NCBI RefSeq assembly: GCF_003721595.1
Contig: NZ_RJJR01000005.1
Span: forward strand, 62,001-126,000
Reading direction: 5' to 3'
DNA: 64,000 nt
Source of the DNA: Hanamia caeni
GTDB taxonomy: Bacteria; Bacteroidota; Bacteroidia; Chitinophagales; Chitinophagaceae
A program made the position numbers and the translations under genes. The first letter of the stretch is position 1. Every line of letters starts with the position of its first letter. This document shows, in pieces, positions 1-8,514 of the stretch. The notes under the pieces were generated by a model. It ran no database searches. It was not told where the DNA came from and saw nothing but the letters and a program-made list of their open reading frames with translations.

Positions 1-2
1 TG

Positions 3-938
3 GTCAGCGGTGTCAGCGGAAGTGGAAAAACTACTTTAGTAAAACAAATTCTTTATCCGGCATTAAAAAAATTGAAGGGTGAATTTGCAGAAAAGATTGG
101 GCTAAGCAAAGGATTGTCAGGCGATGTAGATTTTATTTCACAGGTAGAATTGATTGATCAGAACCCCATAGGCAAATCTTCACGCAGCAACCCGGTGACT
201 TACATAAAAGCCTATGATGAAATACGTGAGCTTTTCAGCAAACAACCTTTAAGTAAAATACGGGGATATCAACCCAAACATTTTTCTTTTAATGTAGATG
301 GAGGAAGGTGCGACGCCTGCAAAGGCGAAGGAGAGCAGGTGGTTGAAATGCAATTCCTGGCAGATGTCCATCTCGTGTGTGATGTATGTCACGGCAAAAG
401 ATTTAAGGAAGAAATTCTTGAAGTAAAGTACAATGATAAAAATATTTACGATGTTTTGGAAATGAGTGTAGATGAAGCCATTTCATTTTTTTCAAAAGAA
501 AAATCTTCTTCAAAGAAAAATGAAATTACAGGAGAAGAAATCGCCAAAAAGATTCGTCCACTGGCGGATGTAGGTTTGGGATATATTAAATTAGGCCAAT
601 CATCCGACACATTGTCCGGCGGAGAAGCACAACGGGTAAAGCTTGCGTCGTTTTTAGGAAAAGGAAAAGGCCAGGGAAACCTGCTTTTCATTTTTGACGA
701 ACCTACAACGGGCCTTCATTTTCATGACATAAAAAAACTGCTGTCTTCTTTTAATGCATTAATTGAGCAGGGGCATACTATTATCGTGATAGAGCACAAT
801 ACCGATGTGATAAAATCTGCCGACTGGAATATTGATCTCGGGCCCGGCGCCGGCGATGAAGGGGGAAACCTTGTTTATGCAGGTATTCCGCAAGGATTAA
901 AAAAAGTGAAAGAAAGTTGGACGGGAAAATATGTTTGA
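3..938 (+). CDS. uvrA: UvrA excinuclease subunit A, C-terminal part (5' end outside window)
   Basis: This is the damage-recognition ATPase of nucleotide excision repair (UvrABC). The reading frame is open from base 3, so the gene starts before the window. Bases 6-40 encode the Walker A loop of the second ABC domain (SGVSGSGKTT). A zinc finger follows (CDAC at about 309-320, then CDVC near 380-390). The UvrA signature LSGGEAQRVK lies near 612-641 and the Walker B stretch FDEPTTGLH near 690-720. The C-terminus ends with the usual DLGPGAGDEGG block. Seen directly: every motif of the second ABC half, intact up to a normal stop. What cannot be judged is the N-terminal half. Confidence 0.96.
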   Translation, partial: VSGVSGSGKTTLVKQILYPALKKLKGEFAEKIGLSKGLSGDVDFISQVELIDQNPIGKSSRSNPVTYIKAYDEIRELFSKQPLSKIRGYQPKHFSFNVDGGRCDACKGEGEQVVEMQFLADVHLVCDVCHGKRFKEEILEVKYNDKNIYDVLEMSVDEAISFFSKEKSSSKKNEITGEEIAKKIRPLADVGLGYIKLGQSSDTLSGGEAQRVKLASFLGKGKGQGNLLFIFDEPTTGLHFHDIKKLLSSFNALIEQGHTIIVIEHNTDVIKSADWNIDLGPGAGDEGGNLVYAGIPQGLKKVKESWTGKYV

Positions 939-971
939 CAAATCATACATCAAAAAATCAGAGGTCAGATG

Positions 972-1418
972 TTATCTCAACCTGTTACTTTCTTTTATCA
1001 GCTTAGAATCTTTATAAATCCCTCTTGATGCCATTATAAGAAAAATAATTACCAGAATATGAAGGATTGCCCAGATATTAAAATTTCCCTGTGAAAATTT
1101 TTCGGTTTCTTTTATATATAAAAAAATAATTAAGCATTCCATTAAAATTGCTGCAATAATAATCCTGATTTGAATACTTCTCTGTTTGAATAAAAAAATA
1201 TTGATAATGATACCTGTTCCAAGAGCGCTGGTAAGTATCAATATTAAAAAATTATCAGTCGCCGTTACCAAATGATAACTCCCATCAGTCGCCATCGAAG
1301 TAACCGCATCAGCCCCGTTTTGAATGGCGAGTGTGCCGCTGTAAAAAGAAAATTTAATGGTTAAGAAAACAGCGATCGCCGCCAGAATCATCCAGATAGT
1401 TTGTACACGTTGTATCAT
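972..1418 (-). CDS. DUF4293 family four-helix membrane protein
   Basis: This 148-residue integral membrane protein matches the DUF4293 family, which is restricted to Bacteroidota as far as I know and has no assigned function. The N-terminus MIQRVQTIWM is the family hallmark. Four hydrophobic segments are visible, at about residues 8-26, 55-76, 84-102 and 114-134, with a short extracytoplasmic loop after the first. It lies tail to tail with uvrA, 33 bp apart, and is divergent from the PIG-L gene. On its strand a TATATTTG (complement of 1488-1495) resembles a -7 promoter element, but I found no good -33 partner. Confidence 0.85.
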   Translation of the reverse strand: MIQRVQTIWMILAAIAVFLTIKFSFYSGTLAIQNGADAVTSMATDGSYHLVTATDNFLILILTSALGTGIIINIFLFKQRSIQIRIIIAAILMECLIIFLYIKETEKFSQGNFNIWAILHILVIIFLIMASRGIYKDSKLIKESNRLR

Positions 1419-1616
1419 AAAGAAACTTTGTATGAATTAGTCATATTGTTCAAAAAATATACATACCGAAGCTGATATTTTTTATTGCAAATATATTCTT
1501 TAGTAAAGTTATCCTTTTAGCCTTTTTTCATATCTCGACCGGCTAACAAAGCTGAAATTTTGTTCATACATTTATCATCTTCACTTACACCAATAATATA
1601 AACTTAATTCATCATC

Positions 1617-2642
1617 ATGAAAAGAAGAGATTTTTTTGGAAAAAGCATGTTGGCCGGGGCTTTCATGAGTCCTGCTGCTGCGGTTGCGGCCCTGGATTCA
1701 TCAAGTTCAAAGAAAAGCATCCACACTGGTTTGGAAAGTACTACTGACAAGGAGAAAGAAGAAGTAGTTATAGAAAGGCCTGTAGAAGGCCGGCCGCATG
1801 CGGGTAAAGTGCTTGGCATAATACAGCCGCATTGCGATGACATCGCCCTTTTTGCCGCGGGCACAGTAGCCAAATTGATTCATGAAGGATATACAGGATA
1901 TTTGATAAGAACGTCAAATGATGACGCTACCGGCGTAGGAAATAGTTATGGCGAACAAGTATTGAATAATGAAAAAGCGAATGAAGCATTTGCAAAATCT
2001 TTGGGAATCAAAAAAATTTACGACTTACATTATCGAAATCACCGTATGGACGAATACAACATCCAGGAAATAAAAGGACGTCTTATATTTTTGTTCAGGC
2101 TGCTGAAGGTAGATACCGTTATATCTTATGACCCCTGGGGGCATTACGAAGAAAACCCCGACCATTACGTCACCGCAAAAGCAGTGGAAGCTGCCCGCTG
2201 GATGGCAGGAGGTCGGGGCGATTACCCGGAACAATTGGATGTAGTGGAACCTCATTCCGTGATGGAAAGGTATTATTTTGCCAGGGGACCGCAGCTCGTA
2301 AATAGGGTAGTGGATATCAGTAATTATATAGATAAAAAAGTGGAGGCCAATAAAGCCATCACTTCCCAGGGCCCGGGCGGAAACGCAGGTGCGCAACTAA
2401 GAAAAGCGCTTGCGGCAAAAGGTAAGAAATTACCCATTCTTGGCAACGACGACAACGCCGCTAATTTTAATTATATCAAAAATTTTATGTTGGATATAGA
2501 TTCTGAAAGATTAAGAGGTGTTCCGTCTGATAAAAAAACAGGAGAACAATACGGTTTAGAATGGGCTGAACGATTTCATTATTTTGGCCCCGCAGAAAAC
2601 AAACTGGAAGAATACAGTAAAGCCAATCTTGTCAATGCATAA
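1617..2642 (+). CDS. PIG-L/LmbE family deacetylase, exported
   Basis: This is a 341-residue putative zinc-dependent N-acetylglucosaminyl or related amide hydrolase of the PIG-L/LmbE superfamily. The signature PHCDD is at residues 71-75, and a second metal-ligand block NPDHY occurs around residue 180. The N-terminus MKRRDFFGKSMLAGA with a following Ala-rich stretch looks like a Tat-type leader (RR at 3-4), implying export in folded form. The start is the ATG at 1617, directly after an AT-rich leader. The substrate cannot be told from the sequence. Its neighbours are unrelated: it is convergent with glyA, 50 bp away. Confidence 0.85.
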   Translation: MKRRDFFGKSMLAGAFMSPAAAVAALDSSSSKKSIHTGLESTTDKEKEEVVIERPVEGRPHAGKVLGIIQPHCDDIALFAAGTVAKLIHEGYTGYLIRTSNDDATGVGNSYGEQVLNNEKANEAFAKSLGIKKIYDLHYRNHRMDEYNIQEIKGRLIFLFRLLKVDTVISYDPWGHYEENPDHYVTAKAVEAARWMAGGRGDYPEQLDVVEPHSVMERYYFARGPQLVNRVVDISNYIDKKVEANKAITSQGPGGNAGAQLRKALAAKGKKLPILGNDDNAANFNYIKNFMLDIDSERLRGVPSDKKTGEQYGLEWAERFHYFGPAENKLEEYSKANLVNA

Positions 2643-2691
2643 ACTGCCTGTCGTTGTAATAATAAATGAGTTCTATCGTGGATTAATTACT

Positions 2692-3972
2692 TTACCCCAA
2701 CTCCGGATACAAGGGAAATGCTTTCATAAAATCTTTCACATCGCCTTTTACAGACGCAATTATTTTTTCATCGTCAAGATTCATCAACACTTTGTCAACA
2801 AAATCAACTACGGTCTGCATGTCATTTTCTTTCAGCCCGCGCGTAGTGATTGCGGGCACGCCCACGCGAATTCCGGAAGTAACGAACGGGCTTTTGTCAT
2901 CAAAGGGAACGGCATTTTTATTTAAAGTGATGGCTGCTTTGTCAAGCGTTTCCTGCGCTTTTTTGCCGGTAATATTTTTATTGCGAAGATCAATTAACAT
3001 TAAATGGTTGTCTGTTCCATTGCTGATCAAATCATATCCTTTTGCATTGAACGCCTTGGCCATCGCCTGCGCATTGGTCTGGATTTGTTTTGCATAAGCA
3101 GTAAAATCCTCACCCAGTATTTCGTAAAAAGAAACGGCTTTCGCAGCAATGATGTGTTCCAGTGGCCCGCCCTGTGAACCGGGAAAAACAGCCATGTCTA
3201 ATAAATGGCTCATCATTCTTGTTTCACCTTTGGGTGTTTTCAACCCAAATGGATTTTCAAAATCTTTTCCCATCATAATAATTCCGCCGCGCGGGCCCCG
3301 CAAGGTTTTATGAGTAGTGGAAGTAACAAAATGACAGTGCTCAAAAGGAGAATTTAATAAGCCTTTCGCAATTAAAGCCGCCGGATGGGCGATGTCGCAC
3401 ATTACAAAGGCGCCTACTTCATCAGCTGCTTTTCTTATCCGCTCATAATCCCAATCGCGGCTGTAGGCGGAAGCGCCACAGATAATCATTTTGGGTTTTA
3501 TTTCTCTTGCTTTTTGTTCCAGCATTTCATAATCTACGAGGCCTGTTTCTTTTTTCACACCATAGAAATGCGGCTCATATATTTTGCCTGAAAAATTTAC
3601 CGGCGAGCCGTGAGTGAGATGGCCGCCCATGCTTAAATCCAATCCTAAAACTTTATCGCCAGGTTTAAGTACGGCAAACATCACAGCGAAGTTCGCCTGG
3701 GCTCCGCTATGCGGCTGCACGTTCGCATAATCACAATCAAAGATTTTTTTGAGGCGATCGATGGCTAGTTGCTCCGACTCGTCCACAAATTCACATCCAC
3801 CATAATATCTTTTGCCGGGGTAACCTTCTGCGTATTTATTGGTCAACACACTTCCCATCGCTTTTATCACCTCTGCGGATGTAAAGTTTTCTGAAGCAAT
3901 TAGTTCGATTCCTTCGCGCTGGCGGTTCAATTCTTTGTTGATGATATTAAATATTTGTGTATCGTTTGGCAT
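2692..3972 (-). CDS. glyA: Serine hydroxymethyltransferase
   Basis: This enzyme interconverts serine and glycine with tetrahydrofolate and supplies one-carbon units; it is a cytoplasmic PLP enzyme. The 426-residue length is normal. The PLP-lysine motif [12 protein letters not shown] puts the Schiff-base lysine at residue 222. The folate and PLP-binding elements SENF (27-30), YPGKRYYGG (51-59) and HSGAQAN (88-94) are intact. The gene is single, convergent with the PIG-L gene. A degenerate repeat tract lies just upstream of its start. Confidence 0.97.
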   Translation of the reverse strand: MPNDTQIFNIINKELNRQREGIELIASENFTSAEVIKAMGSVLTNKYAEGYPGKRYYGGCEFVDESEQLAIDRLKKIFDCDYANVQPHSGAQANFAVMFAVLKPGDKVLGLDLSMGGHLTHGSPVNFSGKIYEPHFYGVKKETGLVDYEMLEQKAREIKPKMIICGASAYSRDWDYERIRKAADEVGAFVMCDIAHPAALIAKGLLNSPFEHCHFVTSTTHKTLRGPRGGIIMMGKDFENPFGLKTPKGETRMMSHLLDMAVFPGSQGGPLEHIIAAKAVSFYEILGEDFTAYAKQIQTNAQAMAKAFNAKGYDLISNGTDNHLMLIDLRNKNITGKKAQETLDKAAITLNKNAVPFDDKSPFVTSGIRVGVPAITTRGLKENDMQTVVDFVDKVLMNLDDEKIIASVKGDVKDFMKAFPLYPELG

Positions 3973-4002
3973 GGATAAAAATTTTGCGCAAACCTACTAA
4001 AA

Positions 4003-4136
4003 GAATGCTGAATGCGGAAAGCCGAAGGCAAAAGCAAAAGGGAAAAGGCAAAAGGCATAAGGCAAAAGTAGAAGGCGCAAAGCAGGCAAGGCATTAAGCC
4101 TTCAGCATTTAGCATTGAGCCTTCGGCTTTCAGCCT
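4003..4136. repeat. Degenerate GCCTTCnGC-type repeat tract, imperfect inverted repeat
   Basis: This is a low-complexity tract between divergent glyA and the nucleotidyltransferase gene. The left half is made of variants of AAAAGGCA, the right half of variants of GCCTTCAGCATT. The 12-mer AAAGCCGAAGGC at 4018-4029 is exactly complementary to GCCTTCGGCTTT at 4119-4130, so the whole could fold as one long imperfect hairpin. A related tract sits at 53.2 kb. It contains no credible gene. Confidence 0.7.
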
Positions 4137-4194
4137 CTTTCCGAAACATTTACTATATTCACATCCCCTAAAAAGTTTTTAAACTTACAGATTC

Positions 4195-5187
4195 ATGAAG
4201 GCTATTATCCCTGTAGCAGGAGCGGGAACTAAATTGCGGCCACACACCTATACACAGCCAAAAGCTTTGATTCCTTTGGCAGGCAAAACGATCCTGAGCA
4301 TTAATGTGGATCAGATGCACGATGCAGGTATCAATGAATTTATTTTTATTGTGGGCTATTTAGGAGAGAAAATCCAGGATTATATTACCACCAGGTATCC
4401 TCACCTCACCTGCCATTTTATTTTTCAAAATATCCGCAAAGGCACGGCGCATGCAATAGACCTCTCTAAAAAGCTGGTGAATAATGATGAAGTGTTCATA
4501 GCGCTGGGAGATACGATTTGTGAATACGACATTAAAAAAATTCTTTCTTCGCCAGATTCTATGTTGGGGGTAAAAAAGGTGGATGACCCACGTAATTTTG
4601 GCGTTGCAGAAATTAATGAAAAAGGGATTATTACCAAAGTGGTGGAAAAGCCTGCTATTCCTAAATCGAACATGGCGCTTGTCGGGCTTTACAAAATTAA
4701 AAACTCAAAACTGTTGTATAGCTGCCTTTCCAAAATTATTACCAATGGTATTAAAAGCCATGATGAATTTAACCTTACTGATGCTCTTGAATGTATGATT
4801 GAAGGCGGCGAAACCTTTAGACCTTTTAAAGTAGAAAACTGGTTTGATTGCGGAAGAAAAGAATCGCTCTTACAATCGAATTCTATTTTGCTGCAAAAAT
4901 TCGGAGGTTCCATTGCTGAGCCAAACAATTTTGAAAATACCATTTTCATTCCGCCGGTAAGCATCGCTGAAGGCTGCGATATTAAAAATTCAATCATTGG
5001 ACCGCACGTAGCGATGGGTGAAAATACCATTGTTCATTCTTCTATAATAAAAGCATCCATTATCGGCTCTTTTTCAAAATTATATGACATAATGCTGGAC
5101 GATTCTTTAATAGGAAACGATACGGAAGTAATTGGTGAAACGCGTTCTTTGAATATAGGAGACAATACAGAAATCAATTTTGGATAA
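4195..5187 (+). CDS. Sugar-phosphate nucleotidyltransferase
   Basis: This is a 330-residue cytoplasmic enzyme of the nucleotidyl transferase family (PF00483-like), which makes NDP-sugars from sugar 1-phosphates. The N-terminal signature GAGTKLRPHTYTQPKALIPL (residues 9-28) is the nucleotide-binding loop, with the pyrophosphorylase PKA segment. The core GxGTxLRP fold occupies about the first 230 residues. The tail (about 245-330) has the hexapeptide rhythm of a left-handed beta helix (NSIIGPHVAMGEN, SIIKASIIG). That layout fits glucose-1-phosphate thymidylyl- or uridylyl-transferase-like proteins of Bacteroidota. The exact sugar is not determinable. It is a single gene. Confidence 0.85.
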   Translation: MKAIIPVAGAGTKLRPHTYTQPKALIPLAGKTILSINVDQMHDAGINEFIFIVGYLGEKIQDYITTRYPHLTCHFIFQNIRKGTAHAIDLSKKLVNNDEVFIALGDTICEYDIKKILSSPDSMLGVKKVDDPRNFGVAEINEKGIITKVVEKPAIPKSNMALVGLYKIKNSKLLYSCLSKIITNGIKSHDEFNLTDALECMIEGGETFRPFKVENWFDCGRKESLLQSNSILLQKFGGSIAEPNNFENTIFIPPVSIAEGCDIKNSIIGPHVAMGENTIVHSSIIKASIIGSFSKLYDIMLDDSLIGNDTEVIGETRSLNIGDNTEINFG

Positions 5188-6133
5188 AGGCAATTGAAAC
5201 GGTTTCAAAAAATGAGTGAACGAACAAATAACCGATTTTTTTTTGCACCACGCTATTTACCGCCTTATTAACTGAATTATTAATATTATCATGGCAAGTA
5301 TGAACAGTAAAATGGAAAGGCGGTTGATAAAATGCATGGCCCTTGTCATTCTTGAATAATGAGCATTCGGGTTCTTTTTTACAATCCATAAGTATTCTCC
5401 TATCTGTCGCCATATTCCCATACAACAAATTTATAAAAATTGCAAGTGAGTTGATGCTGGGGATTTCTCCAAGACTTTCTTATTTTATGATCAATTCTTA
5501 CATTTTTTATGATCAATTCTTAGTTGTTCAAAATTCGCGCTAATTAAATTCCTCAAAAAATTTGTTTGGGACTAAAACTGAGTGTCTTTTTTTCCCCAAA
5601 ATTTCTTTCAAATTTGAATTTTGGGGTATATCTGCAAAGAATGAGGAAAAATTCTTATTATGCTTAGGAAGAGATGTTACGAACCTGGTTTTTGAACGTA
5701 GCATAATAATAATTTTTGGAAAGTTTTTTAGTTTAATTCCAAAAAATGAAAAATGAACAGCGTATTAGCATAGATTGTCAATAGGTAACGATTTAAAAAA
5801 CTTTCTGTTGGATAGGTACTAATGATTGAACTGACCCCGAAAACATTAGTGTAGAAATAGGTGGTGGAGATGGGAATCTTCTTTTTTTAACTACTTTTAC
5901 AATAATATGAAAGGCCAGCGTATGTTGTGGTAACAAGTGTAATTGAAATTTTATGAGAAAGCTGCTTTAAGCCAGATTAAATCGAAAATTAAAATGTGGC
6001 ACGTTATGTGGGGGAGTATTGGGCTAAATAACCATCATCCTAATTGTGTGTAAAACAGGCGAAATGCCAGCATCTCCCGAAATAACGGCTGCTGTTGAAA
6101 GAAAAATTATTTGTTTATTTAAACAATTAAAAT
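5188..6133. other. Gene-poor stretch, possible decayed sensor gene
   Basis: About 945 bp hold no credible intact gene. Visible structures are a 19-bp dispersed motif copy at 5215-5233, a small palindrome TTGAAAC-G-GTTTCAA near 5194-5209, and a 17-bp exact direct repeat (5484-5500 and 5506-5522). A short open stretch around 5590-5690 reads like the end of a PAS domain (FWGISAKNEEKF, then GRDVT). Because the next gene is a response regulator, a degraded sensor kinase is conceivable, but the fragment is too short to be sure. Confidence 0.4.
5484..5522. repeat. 17-bp direct repeat, two copies
   Basis: The sequence TTTATGATCAATTCTTA occurs exactly twice, at 5484-5500 and 5506-5522, offset by 22 bp, inside the gene-free stretch. 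Two helical turns of spacing would suit a pair of protein-binding sites, but there is no adjacent gene start to regulate. A slippage duplication is equally likely. Confidence 0.6.
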
Positions 6134-6505
6134 ATGAATCGGATTCTTATCGTGGATGATAATACTGATATACTGTGGGTGGTTGAAATAATTCTTAAAA
6201 GATATGGATTTGAAGTGATGACGACGCTTAAGGGCGAAGAGGTTCTTTCCAAAACTAAATCTTTTGCACCTCAGTTAATTCTTTTAGACGTGTTTTTATC
6301 GGGTGTTGATGGCATAGACGTTTGTAACACATTGAAATCAAACCCTATTACAAAAGATATACCTGTCATAATGATTTCCGCACATACGAACTTTAAAGAG
6401 ATTAAAAAGTTTTGCAAGGCAGACGATTTTATGGCAAAACCTTTTGATGCCAATGAACTGGTAAGAAAAATAAAACATTATATAGGAACCCCGGTTAAAG
6501 ACTAA
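6134..6505 (+). CDS. Single-domain response regulator (CheY-like receiver)
   Basis: This is a 123-residue receiver domain with no output domain. The acidic pocket D8-D9, the phospho-acceptor D52 (LLDVFLSG), S82 in MISAHT and the conserved K102 (MAKPFD) are all present, so it should be phosphorylatable. It acts in the cytoplasm as a phospho-relay intermediate or by protein contact. No sensor kinase is adjacent on either strand, making it an orphan; the upstream gene-free stretch may hold kinase remains. It ends 4 bp from the convergent helical-protein gene. Confidence 0.93.
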   Translation: MNRILIVDDNTDILWVVEIILKRYGFEVMTTLKGEEVLSKTKSFAPQLILLDVFLSGVDGIDVCNTLKSNPITKDIPVIMISAHTNFKEIKKFCKADDFMAKPFDANELVRKIKHYIGTPVKD

Positions 6506-6508
6506 TTA

Positions 6509-8071
6509 TCAGCTATTTTGATTGTAAAGTTTTCTTCCTCTTAAATATTTTTCGTGGATAATTTCATAAATGGGTTTATCCAATACTTTGCTTTCGAGCC
6601 ATGAGATGATATCGAGGTAGGCAAAAGCGCGGGTCTCAAACTTGCTTGTTTCAAATTGCCTGATAGTATTAAGGAGATTCTCAAACTCCGGCTTTAGCCT
6701 GGCTGCCGACATATAAAACGATTTGCGCAGAAAGCGGAAAATTTCTTCTTCTACCAAACTCAGGTTTTGCATCTTGGCCATAAAGCGATACACCGTTTTT
6801 ACAAGATACTCCAATAGCTGAAAATTACCTATTTCGTAATGCGCTATCAAATGGAGCAGACGGGCATAACATTGTAAATCGCTGCGCAGGTTCACTTTCC
6901 AATTAATAATTTTATTCAGGTAGTCGATGGCTTTATCATAATCGCCGGCGCCAAAATAAAGAGAGGCTATCTTATAATAAAATACCAGTCTGCGATGCTG
7001 GTCAAGAAATAAATTATAAGCGTCCAGTTTACTTTCAATTTCATCTACCACCTCCAGGCCTTCTCTGAAAGTGCCTTCAAGAAAATGCTTGTTGATTTTG
7101 GCGGTGTACAGATAAACAAAAACCTGTATTTGATTGTTATCGTTCTTTTTTACGATGTCAGAATCGCCAAATTCTTCAAGGATGGCAATCGTTTTTTCAA
7201 AGCCCGAAAAGTTTCTAAGTGTAAAATGCGCATTCAGCAAATTGTGCAATCCTTTAATATAATTGCCCGTCTCTATTGATATCATAGAGGGTTCATTAAT
7301 AAAAACATCTACCCATTTTTGTGTATAGCGGTAATACATCAAATAATCCTGGCGGATAAATGCATACCAGCTATAGCTTTGATTAAAATATAACCTTTCA
7401 TAAAATCCTTCGGGATGCTTAATATCTTCGGTTAAATGCTGGTGGAAGTAATCTTCTATTTCTTCTTCATCCGCACTATTTCTGGCCAGGCCGTTTTTGA
7501 TATACCAGCTATACAACTGCAACGCAAGGTTAGAAAGCTTTGATTGCTTAATCAGCCTTTCATTGGATTCATGCACATCGAGGGTGAGCTCATCAGCTCT
7601 GTCCTGCATACTTCTCGTGATATGCAGGCTTTCAATTTTCTTTTCAAGGATTAAAACCTCAATATAAAAATTTACCTGGTTAGCCGCCCGTGCGGCCTCC
7701 TTAATCTTTTCTAAAATTTTAAGGCTTTGGAGATAAAGTCCCTTATTATAAAGAATGCGCGCATAATCCAATTGCTCGTGCATTTGAAGGTCAATATTAT
7801 CGGCGCTTTCGAGCAGGCGCAAACTTCCAAGAATTTGCCTGTATAAATGTGCTTTTATATTAGGTAATTGCTGCTTTTTAATTGAAGAAGTTTTGCTCAT
7901 TAGCACATTTTCATCATAAACGTTCATCTTATCGATGGCATCAAAAAGCTGGACTACTTTCAGGTCATTATTTGAAGAATTTCTCTTAACATATAATTTA
8001 AAATTTCTTTTCTCTGATTTTTGAAGAGAATGAACCAGTTGAAATAAAGCATCTGTTGACCTGTTTGGCAT
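6509..8071 (-). CDS. Conserved helical-repeat protein of unknown function (520 aa)
   Basis: I do not recognise a named family. The protein is almost entirely alpha-helical, with TPR-like spacing of aromatic and Ala/Gly residues (YARILYNKGLYLQSLKILEKI near residue 107, ASLYFGAGDYDKAIDYLNKI near 368). It has no signal peptide and no membrane segment, so it is probably a cytoplasmic scaffold. The N-terminus (TDALFQLVHSLQKSEKRNFK) is reminiscent of a conserved protein I believe is widespread in Chitinophagaceae and relatives. It is transcribed divergently from the leu operon with a 443-bp spacer. Confidence 0.7.
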   Translation of the reverse strand: MPNRSTDALFQLVHSLQKSEKRNFKLYVKRNSSNNDLKVVQLFDAIDKMNVYDENVLMSKTSSIKKQQLPNIKAHLYRQILGSLRLLESADNIDLQMHEQLDYARILYNKGLYLQSLKILEKIKEAARAANQVNFYIEVLILEKKIESLHITRSMQDRADELTLDVHESNERLIKQSKLSNLALQLYSWYIKNGLARNSADEEEIEDYFHQHLTEDIKHPEGFYERLYFNQSYSWYAFIRQDYLMYYRYTQKWVDVFINEPSMISIETGNYIKGLHNLLNAHFTLRNFSGFEKTIAILEEFGDSDIVKKNDNNQIQVFVYLYTAKINKHFLEGTFREGLEVVDEIESKLDAYNLFLDQHRRLVFYYKIASLYFGAGDYDKAIDYLNKIINWKVNLRSDLQCYARLLHLIAHYEIGNFQLLEYLVKTVYRFMAKMQNLSLVEEEIFRFLRKSFYMSAARLKPEFENLLNTIRQFETSKFETRAFAYLDIISWLESKVLDKPIYEIIHEKYLRGRKLYNQNS

Positions 8072-8514
8072 CGTATCTAAATTTACAAACTAATATAACG
8101 CACTGTATACGGCTTTAATATCTTAACAAAATGTAAATGAACGGTATTCAATTTTTGTTTTGAATTATTTTTGAGAAATAAAATTCGCTCCACAACCAAA
8201 ATTGATGAATTAACTTTGGTTACAAAAATATTTAAGAAATAAGCACTTTATAAATTACAGTAAACAAAGAAATAGCGTTAATTCGTATTCTGATTTCTAT
8301 AAAAGTAGTTAAAAGCTCAACCCGCTATCCGGTTGGGCATCGTAATATAGATATTGCAGAACCCTTTGCCACAAAGGGTTTCATATTTTTCGCGTTTATT
8401 TTAGCAGTGTAAGTTCATTTCATTTTAATTTAGCTATCATAGAGGTAAACCTCTAATTTCGGAGAAAACGTAGATGTTTTTTCTTCCGCAAATTCATCTT
8501 TTTAAAAACAAATT
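8072..8514 (+). promoter_or_regulatory. leuA upstream leader region with several hairpins
   Basis: This divergent spacer contains, in order on the + strand: a -7-like TAACTTTG at 8211-8218 (no good -33 seen), a dispersed 19-bp motif at 8259-8277, and a hairpin at 8315-8338 (8-bp stem with one G-U pair). Then come a terminator-like hairpin at 8360-8380, a perfect palindrome TAGAGGT-AA-ACCTCTA at 8440-8455, and a bulged hairpin at 8460-8488, just before the leuA ATG. No + strand gene lies upstream, so a terminator here must act within the leuA leader or on a small transcript. This suggests attenuation; the sensing mechanism is not evident. Confidence 0.5.
8360..8390 (+). terminator. Terminator-like hairpin in the leuA leader
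   Basis: A perfect 9-bp stem, AACCCTTTG (8360-8368) and CAAAGGGTT (8372-8380), with a 3-nt loop, is followed by TCATATTTTT. An alternative stem, GGTT-n2-GCA (8331-8339) with TGC-n2-AACC (8355-8363), would occupy the start of the 5' arm, giving a possible antiterminator. The U-run is imperfect, so strength is uncertain. Confidence 0.5.

Noticed and set aside
4003..4136. CRISPR-like array
   Set aside because: Units are short, degenerate and contiguous, with no constant repeat length and no unique spacers; no cas gene is in the window.
5820..5850. Insertion-sequence end suggested by TGAACTGACCCCGAAAA
   Set aside because: Single occurrence, no partner inverted repeat, no transposase remnant and no target duplication nearby.
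8251..8411. Open frame before leuA reading LIRILISIKVV, considered as a leucine/isoleucine leader peptide
   Set aside because: It has no ATG, GTG or TTG at a usable position and its stop lies after the terminator hairpin, so it does not fit ribosome-mediated attenuation.
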